Assembly (NCBI GenBank): GCA_051748565.1
Contig: JBNJHN010000006.1
Location: 1 to 58,819 of the forward strand
From: SKPH01 sp051748565
Lineage (GTDB): Bacteria; Bacillota; Dethiobacteria; DTU022
Direction of reading: 5' to 3'
Length of the DNA stretch: 58,819 nt
Shown here: positions 1 through 7,747 of the stretch, piece by piece
Layout: every line of letters starts with the position of its first letter
Numbering within the stretch: the first letter of the stretch is position 1
Position numbers and translations under genes: made by a program
The notes under the pieces: model-generated
What the model saw: the letters and a program-made list of their open reading frames with translations, nothing else
Told to the model about the DNA's origin: nothing
Database searches by the model: none

Positions 1-80
1 GGCCCATACTAAGTCCTGGTTTTTTAAACCCTGTTTGCTTTCGATTTTTTATTTTCAATATGAATAGTAATTTTTTAATC

Positions 81-106
81 AAAGGGTAGGGTTCTGCCCT
101 TTTTTC
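81..106 (+). terminator. Probable intrinsic terminator of a gene left of the window
   Basis: AAAGGG at 81-86 can pair with CCCTTT at 97-102 and is followed by more T residues (to 106). It would end a plus-strand gene lying left of the window and insulate the gatCAB operon. The stem is short, so confidence is moderate. The first 80 bases are AT-rich and show nothing else I can support. Confidence 0.5.
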
Positions 107-160
107 ACGAATTAATGCGAATGGGCTCTCAATAAGATATAAGAACAAAGGATGATTCTT

Positions 161-445
161 ATGGCAGATATACAATCAGAATTGGAAAAGGCGATTGAGA
201 CGATCAAAATTGATATAACTCTGAAAGAACGGGAAGAATTGGACAGGGAATTAAGTAAATTTTTACAGTGGTTGAAGCCCGTGCTGGCGGTTGATACAAC
301 TGGAATCGAGCGGGTTTTGATCAGCCATAGTGCGGTTAACGTCCTTCGGGAAGATTCTGCCCGGCAAGGTAATCCGGCTGAACTGCAGGAATCGGCGCCT
401 GATTTTACAGGCGGTTTTTACCTGGTTCCACCAATCATAGAGTAA
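161..445 (+). CDS. gatC: Glutamyl-tRNA(Gln)/aspartyl-tRNA(Asn) amidotransferase subunit C
   Basis: GatC is the small linker subunit that wraps around GatA and GatB in the transamidosome, which amidates Glu-tRNA(Gln) or Asp-tRNA(Asn). The 94-residue product has the family pattern: an N-terminal helix with LKEREELDRELSKFLQWL, a central LREDSA motif, and a C-terminal GGFYLVPPIIE tail that matches the usual FxVPxVIE ending. I chose ATG 161 because AAAGGA at 147-152 lies eight bases upstream; an ATG at 152 overlaps that site and would add three residues. gatA follows 28 bases later in the same operon. The N-terminal region is divergent from the textbook family, but order and motifs make the call firm. 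Confidence 0.88.
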   Translation: MADIQSELEKAIETIKIDITLKEREELDRELSKFLQWLKPVLAVDTTGIERVLISHSAVNVLREDSARQGNPAELQESAPDFTGGFYLVPPIIE

Positions 446-473
446 GCATGATTTAAGATACAGGGGGTTTATT

Positions 474-1907
474 GTGGAGCTAAGGGAATTTTCCATAAAG
501 CAGGTAGCAGAAGCAGTTTATCATGGCGAAATATCTGCCCGCAAACTGACTGAAAAAACGCTTAAGAACTGTTTTGTTCTGAATGAGAGTTTGAATATAT
601 TTACTACTATTGCCGGAATTGATGCTTTGGAACAGGCTGAGGTGGTTGACCGGAAAGTTGCAAATGGTGAGCTTTTACCATTGGCCGGGGTGCCGGTAGT
701 GGTAAAAGATGATATTTGTTATGGAGCATTGCCAACAGGTTTAGGATCGGCAGCATTTAAAGAGTTTTTCTCCCCTTATACGGCCACTGTTGTGGGGAAA
801 TTGGTCAAAGCCGGCGCAATAATAGTCGGTAAGACCAATCTTGACGATATGGGTTTAGGTTCTACTACTGCTGCTTCGCCGGTTGGACCAACAGTAAATC
901 CCTGGGATGCTAAGCGTATGGCCGGTAGTGCAGGAGCTGCAGCTGTGGCAACGGGAGCCTGCATACTTGCCATTGAGAGCGATAGTGGCGGCGCACTGCG
1001 CCAGGGTGCTTCGCACTGCGGCGTGATTGGCTTGCGACCCACAATGGGGCGAATTTCACGCTACGGCCTTAATACCTTTTGCAGCTCATTTGGCCAGGTC
1101 GGCATTACAGCAATCTCAGGCGAAAATATTATCAATGCCCTGGAAATAGTTTCAGGATTTGACGAACATGATGCAGCCACTGTTATTTGCAAAGATAGAT
1201 CAGGTGGGATAAATGATTTTACGAAGATCAAGAATTTAAAAATTGGTTATCCTGCCGCTGTTTTCGATTGTCTTGATTCCGGGCAGCGCGATATTTTCGA
1301 TCTAGTTCGGGAAAGATATACTAATAATGGTTTTGAACTTATCGAACTCGATTTAGACTTGTTGCCTGAAGCGCTGCGAGCCTATTATATTATTGCCCTG
1401 GCCGAAACTTACTCAAATCATTCCCGATTCGATGGTATTCGATTCGGCCTGGCCGAAGATGCAGGTGACCTGGAAGAGCTCTACCGAAAAACCAGAAGCC
1501 GCACTTTTGGCCGGGAGGCTTGCCGCCGCAGTATATTTGGTACAATCCTGCTGAGTAAAGGCAATTATGATCTCTATTATCGCCAGGCTCTAAAAGTCTG
1601 GAACCTGGTGCGCCGGGAATTTGCCAGTGCCCTTACTAAATGTGACTTGTTAATGCTGCCGGCAGTCAAAACGCTGGCCGGGCTTATTACCGAAGAAAAA
1701 GACTTTCTCCGGCCCTGGGAAGATGACCTTTTCTGTGCGCCGGTCAGCCTGTCCGGGCTGCCTTCATTATGTCTGCCGGCAGGGCAGATAGATAAGCTTC
1801 CTATCGGGCTGCAGCTCGTAGGCCGGCCTTTCAGTGAGGAACTTCTGGTTCTGACTGGCAACCAGGCAAACCGGGGAATCAAGCTTTTTCCTAACGGGGT
1901 ATTGTAA
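474..1907 (+). CDS. gatA: Amidotransferase subunit A with the serine nucleophile replaced by alanine
   Basis: GatA normally hydrolyses glutamine and passes ammonia through a tunnel to GatB. The 477-residue length, the order gatC-gatA-gatB and conserved blocks (GVPVVVKDD with Lys78, TNLDDMGLGS, NPWDAKR, RFDGIRFGL, GLPSLCLPAG, GLQLVGRPF) identify it as GatA. The amidase-signature active site is altered. The usual GGSSGGS loop is reduced to GSAG (151-154), about three residues shorter, and the nucleophile motif DTGGSIRQPA reads DSGGALRQGA, so the catalytic serine is Ala174 (codon GCA, 993-995). The frame is otherwise intact with no stop. The start is GTG 474 behind CAGGGGG. By family knowledge this protein should not be a glutaminase; a structural role in a complex that uses free ammonia is an inference. 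Confidence 0.88.
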   Translation: MELREFSIKQVAEAVYHGEISARKLTEKTLKNCFVLNESLNIFTTIAGIDALEQAEVVDRKVANGELLPLAGVPVVVKDDICYGALPTGLGSAAFKEFFSPYTATVVGKLVKAGAIIVGKTNLDDMGLGSTTAASPVGPTVNPWDAKRMAGSAGAAAVATGACILAIESDSGGALRQGASHCGVIGLRPTMGRISRYGLNTFCSSFGQVGITAISGENIINALEIVSGFDEHDAATVICKDRSGGINDFTKIKNLKIGYPAAVFDCLDSGQRDIFDLVRERYTNNGFELIELDLDLLPEALRAYYIIALAETYSNHSRFDGIRFGLAEDAGDLEELYRKTRSRTFGREACRRSIFGTILLSKGNYDLYYRQALKVWNLVRREFASALTKCDLLMLPAVKTLAGLITEEKDFLRPWEDDLFCAPVSLSGLPSLCLPAGQIDKLPIGLQLVGRPFSEELLVLTGNQANRGIKLFPNGVL

Positions 1908-1928
1908 ATGACAGAAAGGAAGTTATGC

Positions 1929-3362
1929 ATGGAATACGAAGTTGTGATTGGGCTCGAAGTTCATGTTGAACTCCTGACTGAGAGCAAGCTGTTTTGCTCC
2001 TGCCCGAATCGTTTCGTTCCTGAACCAAATGTAAATACCTGTCCGGTTTGCCTTGGCTTTCCCGGTGCTTTGCCCCAGATGAATAAGCATGCAGTTCAAA
2101 AAGCGCTTACTGCTTCGCTGGCCTTAAATTGTGAGGTTGCCCTGTACAGCTATTTTGACCGCAAGAATTATTTTTATCCCGATATGCCAAAAGGCTACCA
2201 GATATCGCAGTATTTTGAGCCGATAGGGCGTAAAGGTTTTCTAACTGTCGAAGATGATCAGGGGCAGCCTAAAACAGTTCGTATCGGACGGGTCCACATG
2301 GAGGAAGATGCCGGCAAGCTGGTACATGCACCCGGTGGGACCTCATCGATGGTTGATTATAACCGGGCAGGAGTTCCGCTTATCGAAATTGTAACAGAAC
2401 CTGACCTGCGGTCGCCCGGTGAATCCCGACGTTATCTTGAGCAGTTGAAACAAATCCTGCAGTATGCCCGGGTTTCAGATTGCAAAATGGAGCAAGGCAG
2501 CCTGAGATGTGACGCAAATATTTCGCTGCGTCCCGCAGGGAGAGAGTCTTTCGGCAGTAAAACCGAACTCAAGAATATGAATTCTTTTAAAGCAGTTGAA
2601 AAATCATTGGAACACGAGATCAAGCGCCAGGGTATAATTTTAAGCCGTGGTGATGAAGTTATATCTCAAACGCTGCGCTGGGAAGAAGGCAAACAGGAAA
2701 CTATTGTTATGCGCGGTAAGCTGGAAGCGCATGATTACCGCTGTTTTACCGATCCTGAACTGGCACCCATTGAGCTGACTTCCGCTGAAGTTGAAGAAGC
2801 ACTTGCCGCACTGCCCGAGATGGCTAAAGCAAAAGCTGCCCGCTTTAGAGAGGAATACGGCCTTCCCGGATATGATGCTGAGGTACTAACAGGCTCAAGA
2901 TGCCTGGCTGATTATTTCGAGGCCTGCCTGGAATACTATAACAACCCCAAGGTGGTCAGTAACTGGGTGATGGGTGAATTTACAGCTCAATTGAATATAG
3001 CAGATCTGGAAGCTGATCAGTGTTCTTTTCAGCCAAAAAACATGTCTGAACTGCTGAAGATGATCGATGAAGGCCTGATCAGCGGAAAAATCGCAAAGGA
3101 TGTTTTGGAGAAGTCCTTGAGGAGCGGGAAGCCGCCCCGAAAAGTAGTTGAAGAAGAAGGTCTGCTGCAGATCTCAGAACAGTCAGAGCTGGAGGAAATT
3201 ATTGAAAAGGTAATAGGTGATAACCCTGACAGTATCGAAAAATATCACAGCGGGAAGACCAAAGTGATCGGCTTTCTGGTTGGCCAGGTAATGAAGGAAA
3301 CCAAAGGAAAGGCCAACCCTCAGCTGGTCAATGAACTGCTTTTGAAAATAATCAATTCTTAA
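1929..3362 (+). CDS. gatB: Aspartyl/glutamyl-tRNA amidotransferase subunit B
   Basis: GatB is the kinase and amidase subunit that phosphorylates the tRNA-bound Glu or Asp side chain and amidates it with ammonia. The 477-residue product opens with the classical EVVIGLEVHVEL and carries the zinc site FCSC...CPVCLG, the DRKNYFYPDMPKGYQISQY block, the HMEEDAGK motif and the C-terminal YqeY/tail region ending GKANPQLVNELL. All motifs look normal, unlike its GatA partner. I prefer ATG 1929 (MEYEVV), six bases after AAAGGAAG, over the ATG at 1908, which lies directly behind the gatA stop and has no ribosome site. The gene closes the operon and converges on an ABC exporter. Confidence 0.95.
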   Translation: MEYEVVIGLEVHVELLTESKLFCSCPNRFVPEPNVNTCPVCLGFPGALPQMNKHAVQKALTASLALNCEVALYSYFDRKNYFYPDMPKGYQISQYFEPIGRKGFLTVEDDQGQPKTVRIGRVHMEEDAGKLVHAPGGTSSMVDYNRAGVPLIEIVTEPDLRSPGESRRYLEQLKQILQYARVSDCKMEQGSLRCDANISLRPAGRESFGSKTELKNMNSFKAVEKSLEHEIKRQGIILSRGDEVISQTLRWEEGKQETIVMRGKLEAHDYRCFTDPELAPIELTSAEVEEALAALPEMAKAKAARFREEYGLPGYDAEVLTGSRCLADYFEACLEYYNNPKVVSNWVMGEFTAQLNIADLEADQCSFQPKNMSELLKMIDEGLISGKIAKDVLEKSLRSGKPPRKVVEEEGLLQISEQSELEEIIEKVIGDNPDSIEKYHSGKTKVIGFLVGQVMKETKGKANPQLVNELLLKIINS

Positions 3363-3437
3363 ATATTTCAATCGGTCCTTATTGATAAGCTGGTTTCACC
3401 CTGCCTGATATGGAAGGGGACTGCTTTAACAGTGGTT

Positions 3438-4199
3438 CTATAGTTCCATACGGGCAAAACGGATCCCGGTAAGAATGGCAAGCAGGAGACAGAGCCCCAG
3501 GGTCACAGCAAGTGCCCCAGCTATGTCCGCCGGCACTGCAGCCCCTTTAACCAGCGGCACTATTTGGCCAATAAGCGAGTTGGGGTAGTAGTCAGCGACA
3601 GCGGTGTTGGATATGAACAGGTTAAGGATGCCGCTCAGAAAGAAGACCACGATGGCCAACCCGCCTGCCTGGAGCGGGCTGTTGAGGATAGTTGAAAAGG
3701 TGAATGTCAGCGTGGCGATCAACATAATATAGGATATGAGGGCAATAGTGCCCCAAAGGGCTTCGACGAGGGAGACCTTTCCCAGCAAACTCATGGTGTA
3801 GAGGTAAGTAATGGAGCTGCTGGCCAAAAGGCCGATGATAATAACTGTGTAATGAACGATTAATTTGGCAGCTAAATACTGCCACCGGCTGATTGGTTTG
3901 CTCAACATCCATCCTGTAACTCCGCTTAATTTTTCCCGGGCAACGCTGCCCATAATCACAAAGATAAGAACCAGGATCCCGATTTGTGAAACATCGGAAA
4001 GGTAAGAGGCGAAAACATCCTCTGGAGTTGGTTCCGGAATAACTATCTCCATGCCTTCAGCGAAATAGCCTAATATTTCATCCATATATATCATCATCGG
4101 GGGATCAAGCAGGGCGAAGAAAAGCACCACCAGGAGAAAAGCCGGGTAGCGGAAGCTGCGCCAGTTGGAGCGGAATTCTTGCAGGAGCAGTATTTTCAT
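3438..4199 (-). CDS. ABC-2 type transporter permease
   Basis: A 253-residue integral membrane protein with about six hydrophobic segments: one near the N-terminus (residues 17-35), an extracellular stretch of about 60 residues, then TM helices from about 75 to the end. The layout, with the large first loop and the sequence GVTGWMLSKPISRWQYLAAKL after TM2, is typical of ABC-2 exporter permeases of the NosY/YtrC kind. The start ATG overlaps the stop of the upstream ATPase by one base (TAATG), so the two are translationally coupled. The substrate cannot be read from the sequence; antibiotic, peptide or lipid export are the usual roles. Confidence 0.85.
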   Translation of the reverse strand: MKILLLQEFRSNWRSFRYPAFLLVVLFFALLDPPMMIYMDEILGYFAEGMEIVIPEPTPEDVFASYLSDVSQIGILVLIFVIMGSVAREKLSGVTGWMLSKPISRWQYLAAKLIVHYTVIIIGLLASSSITYLYTMSLLGKVSLVEALWGTIALISYIMLIATLTFTFSTILNSPLQAGGLAIVVFFLSGILNLFISNTAVADYYPNSLIGQIVPLVKGAAVPADIAGALAVTLGLCLLLAILTGIRFARMEL

Positions 4200-5155
4200 T
4201 AGGCCCGGCTCCTTGTGTGGTTTTCCTCGAGAACTCTGAAAAAAACTTCTTCCAGGTTAGCCCTGTTCTGCATGAATTCAGTAACTACAATTCCCTGTTT
4301 GATCAGAAGGGGCAGCAATTCTTCAGCCATGGCGACTGCTTTGCCCGGTTCAGAGATAACAAGCAGTTTCTCTCCTTGCATGGTTACTTCCCGTACTGAA
4401 CTGTATTTGCTAATAAGCGCGGCTGCCTTTCTATTCTGTTCCGGCTTGACAGCAATTAAATATTGTTCCATAGCGTAACGGTTTAAAAGTTGGTCAGTGC
4501 CGGTTTCGAGCAGTTTACGGCCCTGGTCGATAATGGTTACATGGTCGCAAATTTTTTCAACATCGGCAAGGTTATGGCTTGAGAAGAATACGGTGGCCCG
4601 CCCTTTTAACCTGGTAATAATTTCGAGGACCTTTCGTCTTCCCTCGGGGTCAAGAGCCGACACCGGTTCGTCGAGGATGAACAGCTTCGGCTCGGTAAGC
4701 AAAGCAGCGGCAATACCCAAACGTTGCTGCATGCCGCGTGAGTAAACTCCAACTTTTCGTTTGGCGGCGTCATCGAGCTGAAAGTAATCGAGAAGGCGTT
4801 TAATCCTTGATCGGCTGTTCCTATAATCGAGCTTATAAATGTCGGCAACAAGGGCCAGGGCCTCGGCACCGGTGAGCCCTTCAGGGAATACCGGGTCCTG
4901 GGGCAGATAGTTGATAAACTGCAGGCATTTATGGTTTTGGCCGAACTGAAGTTTTTCTCCCAGGACTTTTATGTTTCCTGCATCAGCAGCAATCAGGCCC
5001 AGGATAATCTTGATTGCTGTTGTTTTGCCGGCGCCGTTTGGTCCCAAAAAACCATGCACGCTGCCTCTCCTGACAGATAAATCGATACTCTCGAGGGCTT
5101 TGTGGCCGGCGAATTGCTTGGTTAATCCCCGGGCTTCAATAGCGTAATCGTTAAT
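4199..5155 (-). CDS. ABC transporter ATP-binding protein, apparent AUU start
   Basis: This is the nucleotide-binding subunit for the ABC-2 permease next to it. Walker A GPNGAGKTT, the signature YSRGMQQRLG and Walker B LFILDEPVSALDP are all present, followed by a C-terminal domain of about 90 residues. The first ordinary start codon (GTG 5059) lies inside the Walker A strand and would remove the essential N-terminal beta-sheet. The same frame runs open upstream and encodes the standard opening (NDYAIEARGLTKQFAGHKAL). The only plausible initiator before the in-frame TAG is ATT at 5155-5153, behind GAGGAGAGGA. That gives 318 residues and a one-base gap after the upstream gene. The AUU start is my inference from frame and ribosome-site spacing. 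Confidence 0.82.
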   Translation of the reverse strand: MNDYAIEARGLTKQFAGHKALESIDLSVRRGSVHGFLGPNGAGKTTAIKIILGLIAADAGNIKVLGEKLQFGQNHKCLQFINYLPQDPVFPEGLTGAEALALVADIYKLDYRNSRSRIKRLLDYFQLDDAAKRKVGVYSRGMQQRLGIAAALLTEPKLFILDEPVSALDPEGRRKVLEIITRLKGRATVFFSSHNLADVEKICDHVTIIDQGRKLLETGTDQLLNRYAMEQYLIAVKPEQNRKAAALISKYSSVREVTMQGEKLLVISEPGKAVAMAEELLPLLIKQGIVVTEFMQNRANLEEVFFRVLEENHTRSRA

Positions 5156-5156
5156 T

Positions 5157-5357
5157 TTATTCCTCTCCTCTGCCGAATACCAGGTAAGCTATTGGTCCGA
5201 AAAAATTAACCAATATGATGATTAATGCCCAGGCCCATTTGGGAAGGTGCTTCACGAAACTGCGTCTGATCAAATCAATTATTGCCCATATGAAAAGTAA
5301 AAATTGGAACACAAGCAGAGGCCATATCAATTTGAGTATATCTTGAAACTCTTGCAA
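5157..5357 (-). CDS. Small PLDc_N-domain membrane protein
   Basis: A 66-residue protein with two predicted membrane helices (residues about 7-28 and 40-61) in the pattern of the phospholipase D-nuclease N-terminal domain family: LIWPLLVFQFLLFIWAIIDLI, then PKWAWALIIILVNFFGPIAYLVFGRGEE. I chose TTG 5357 because GGAGG lies about nine bases upstream and the product then has the normal family length; an ATG at 5414 would overlap the upstream aminotransferase gene. Such proteins are often encoded next to ABC exporters, as here, where it sits directly ahead of the ATPase. Its function is unknown; it may assist or anchor the exporter. Confidence 0.75.
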   Translation of the reverse strand: MQEFQDILKLIWPLLVFQFLLFIWAIIDLIRRSFVKHLPKWAWALIIILVNFFGPIAYLVFGRGEE

Positions 5358-5386
5358 AATAAACTTCCTCCTCAGTTGAAGATTTA

Positions 5387-6508
5387 TTAATCCCTGACCT
5401 GTTTGTAAGCCCACTCAAGCCACTCCATAGCTGTTTCGAGGTCTTTTCTTTCCACAGTTGCGCCGCACCAGAAGCGAATTCCACCCGGAGCATCACGGTA
5501 AGAGGCAATATCGTAGGCTGCATCTTCTTCTTCGAGCAGCCTGACCAATTTTTTAAGCTGGTCGGCTTCAAGGTCAACTGTCATACAGACACTGGTATTG
5601 GATCGAATTGCCGGGTCGGAGGCGAGAAAGTCAATCCAGTCATGTTTTGCAACAAAATCTTCAATGACCTTTAAATTGCTCTCACTGCGTTTAATCAGTC
5701 CTTTTAGCCCACCGACTCTTTCTGCCCACTGCAGGGCATCGAGATAATCTTCGTTGCAAAGCATAGAAGGGGTATTGATCGTAGAGCCTTCAAAAATTTC
5801 AGCCATTAATTTATCACCTTTTTTCAGGCGAAAAATCTTCGGCAGAGGCCAGGGGGGATCATAGCTTTCAATTCTTTCCACCGCACGCGGAGATAATATC
5901 AGTATACCGTGTGCAGCTTCACCGCCCAGGACTTTTTGCCACGAAAATGTAGCGACATCTATTTTCCCCCAGGGTATCTCCATGGCGAAAACCGCCGAGG
6001 TGGCATCACACAGTGTAAGCCCTTTCCGATCGTCGGGAATAAAGCTGCCATCAGGAATTTTAACACCGCTGGTTGTTCCGTTCCAGGTGAAGACCAGATC
6101 ATGATCGAAATTGATAGCGGTCAAATCAGGCAGCAAACCGTAATCAGCCTTGATCAGGTTTACATTTTTAAGCTTAAGCTGTTTAACAATATCGTCGGCC
6201 CAGGTTTTACCGAAGGCTTCAAAGTAAGCTACATCTACCGCTCGTTCACCCAGCAGGTTCCACATGGCCATTTCAAATGCTCCGGTATCCGAGGCCGGGA
6301 CAATACCAAGCAGGTAGTTTTCAGGAAGCCCGAGTATTTTTTTTGTTTTATCGATAGCCTCTTTAAGGCGTGCTTTGCCGATACTGCTGCGGTGTGAACG
6401 CCCAAGAGGTGCATCATTCAATGCTTCCAGCTTATAATCGGGGTGTTTGGCACATGGTCCGGAAGAAAAGCAGGCCCTGGCTGGTTTTCGTTTTGGCTTT
6501 CGGGACAT
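5387..6508 (-). CDS. serC: Phosphoserine aminotransferase (Methanosarcina-type SerC)
   Basis: A 373-residue PLP-dependent class V aminotransferase converting 3-phosphohydroxypyruvate and glutamate to phosphoserine, in cytosolic serine synthesis. Visible features are the N-terminal FSSGPCAKHP, the substrate region LGRSHRSS, the cofactor-binding segment SDTGAFEMAMWNLLG, LTLCDATSAVF, and the PLP lysine in SWQKVLGGEAAHG (Lys192). This arrangement matches the Methanosarcina-type SerC subgroup rather than the E. coli form. The start ATG 6508 is nine bases after GGAGG. It is the first gene of a minus-strand operon with the PLDc_N protein and exporter, and is divergent from the zinc operon. No serA or serB is nearby. 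Confidence 0.85.
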   Translation of the reverse strand: MSRKPKRKPARACFSSGPCAKHPDYKLEALNDAPLGRSHRSSIGKARLKEAIDKTKKILGLPENYLLGIVPASDTGAFEMAMWNLLGERAVDVAYFEAFGKTWADDIVKQLKLKNVNLIKADYGLLPDLTAINFDHDLVFTWNGTTSGVKIPDGSFIPDDRKGLTLCDATSAVFAMEIPWGKIDVATFSWQKVLGGEAAHGILILSPRAVERIESYDPPWPLPKIFRLKKGDKLMAEIFEGSTINTPSMLCNEDYLDALQWAERVGGLKGLIKRSESNLKVIEDFVAKHDWIDFLASDPAIRSNTSVCMTVDLEADQLKKLVRLLEEEDAAYDIASYRDAPGGIRFWCGATVERKDLETAMEWLEWAYKQVRD

Positions 6509-6582
6509 AATATTAAACCTCCGTTATAAGAATATTTATGATCAATAATATATTAGTAATTCTGATAAGTAAATAGCAGAAA

Positions 6583-6595
6583 ATTATGATATAAT
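6583..6595 (+). promoter_or_regulatory. Extended -10 promoter of the zinc operon
   Basis: ATTATGATATAAT contains a perfect -10 hexamer TATAAT (6590-6595) preceded by TGA, the extended -10 form. No good -35 hexamer lies 17 bases upstream, which fits the extended -10 class. Exactly the same 13 bases occur ahead of msrB at 21646-21658. Transcription would start near 6602, just upstream of the palindromic operator. Confidence 0.6.
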
Positions 6596-6607
6596 TGCAA
6601 CAATTAA

Positions 6608-6624
6608 TTGAGAATCATTATCAA
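6608..6624 (+). promoter_or_regulatory. Fur-family operator, probable Zur box
   Basis: TTGAGAATCATTATCAA is a 7-1-7 style palindrome (TTGAnAAT-C-ATTnTCAA) with a single mismatched pair. It closely resembles the operators bound by Fur, Zur and PerR repressors. It lies just downstream of the predicted transcription start and about 80 bases before znuA. The operon encodes its own Fur-family regulator (9389-9850), so zinc-dependent autorepression is the natural reading. Specificity for Zur rather than Fur is inferred from gene context. Confidence 0.75.
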
Positions 6625-6703
6625 CTAGCCAGGCAAAAGTTTGCTTAAATGCTGTCAACTAAATATTTTTAATGGATTATCAATTCTGAGGGATGTGATT
6701 ATT

Positions 6704-7723
6704 TTGACCAGATATTTGTTATTATTTATTGCCTGCTTGTCGGTACTTATATTTATTACTGGTTGCGGACTGGATGAGATTGAATCCGAGGAGGTTGATT
6801 CTCCGGTTCAGGTAGTGACAACAATCTATCCCCTATCTGATATAATCACCAGGCTGGGCGGTGAAAAGGTCAATGTGTCATACCTGTTGCCAGCCGGGGC
6901 GAGCCCGCATACTTATGAACCAACAATAGAACAGGCCCGGTTGATAGAAAGGGCCGATCTGGTAGTTTATATTGGTGCCGGTCTGGACGATTGGGCTGTT
7001 AAACTGGCAGAATCATCCGAATCAAATTTAATTCTGCTTGACCTTTCAAAAGAAATTTCTCTTATTGAGCCCGCTGAATACCGGCATCTTGTTGGTTCTG
7101 AAACAGGTGAACATGATTGTGATGATCATAATCACCAAAGTGATGAATGTAAAGATGATTGCGATGATCATAATAATGATCACGAGGATTGTGATCATCA
7201 TCATGGACCTGAGGATCCTCATTTTTGGTTAGACCCAATAGTGGTACGGGATGAAATATGCGCGGAAATTTTTGAAATGCTTGTTTCGATTTCACCTGAG
7301 GATGAAGAATACTTTAAGAGTAAATTTGACTTATACTATCAAGACCTGACTGAACTGCATCAAGAGATTGAAAATGTCACCGCTGAATTTTCCCACCGTA
7401 GTTTTATTGCTTTTCATTCGGCCTGGCAGTATTTTGGCCTCCGCTATGATTTGCAGGAAGTAGCTGTCATTGCGCAGTTTCCCGGGCAGGAACCTTCCGC
7501 AGGCTGGCTCGCACATCTTATCGCGATGATTAAAGATGAAGATATTGCAGCTATCTATGCTGAGCCCCAGTATTCAACAGCACTTGCTGATAGAATATCT
7601 GAAGAAACCGGCATTACAGTAAAGATCATTGATCCCCTGGGAGGAGAAGATATGCCCGGGCGTGAATCGTATATTGAGATGATGCAGTTTAACCTGGCCT
7701 CTTTCCGGGAAGCCTTGGAGTAA
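6704..7723 (+). CDS. znuA: Zinc ABC transporter substrate-binding lipoprotein
   Basis: The extracytoplasmic zinc receptor of a Znu/Adc-type ABC importer. The N-terminus is a lipoprotein signal (LLLFIACLSVLIFITGCG, lipobox ITGC). The mature domain shows the cluster A-I fold motifs TTIYPLSDI, GASPHTYEP (metal-binding His), the ligand region EDPHFWLDP, FHSAWQYFGLRY and the C-terminal EPQYST. Between them, at about residues 134-170, is a loop very rich in Asp, His and Cys, typical of zinc-specific rather than manganese-specific receptors. TTG 6704 is preferred, ten bases after GAGGGA; GTG 6695 is the alternative. It heads znuA-znuC-znuB-zur. Confidence 0.9.
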   Translation: MTRYLLLFIACLSVLIFITGCGLDEIESEEVDSPVQVVTTIYPLSDIITRLGGEKVNVSYLLPAGASPHTYEPTIEQARLIERADLVVYIGAGLDDWAVKLAESSESNLILLDLSKEISLIEPAEYRHLVGSETGEHDCDDHNHQSDECKDDCDDHNNDHEDCDHHHGPEDPHFWLDPIVVRDEICAEIFEMLVSISPEDEEYFKSKFDLYYQDLTELHQEIENVTAEFSHRSFIAFHSAWQYFGLRYDLQEVAVIAQFPGQEPSAGWLAHLIAMIKDEDIAAIYAEPQYSTALADRISEETGITVKIIDPLGGEDMPGRESYIEMMQFNLASFREALE

Positions 7724-7747
7724 TTTAAATTTTGGAGGTTGTATAGG

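Noticed and set aside
474..1907. GatA as a pseudogene
   Set aside because: Although the catalytic serine is missing, the frame is complete, of normal length, has a good ribosome site and conserved non-catalytic blocks, so it is reported as an intact but altered gene.
5909..6397. Plus-strand open frame of 162 codons inside serC
   Set aside because: No recognizable motif and no ribosome site; the minus-strand SerC motifs cover the same bases.
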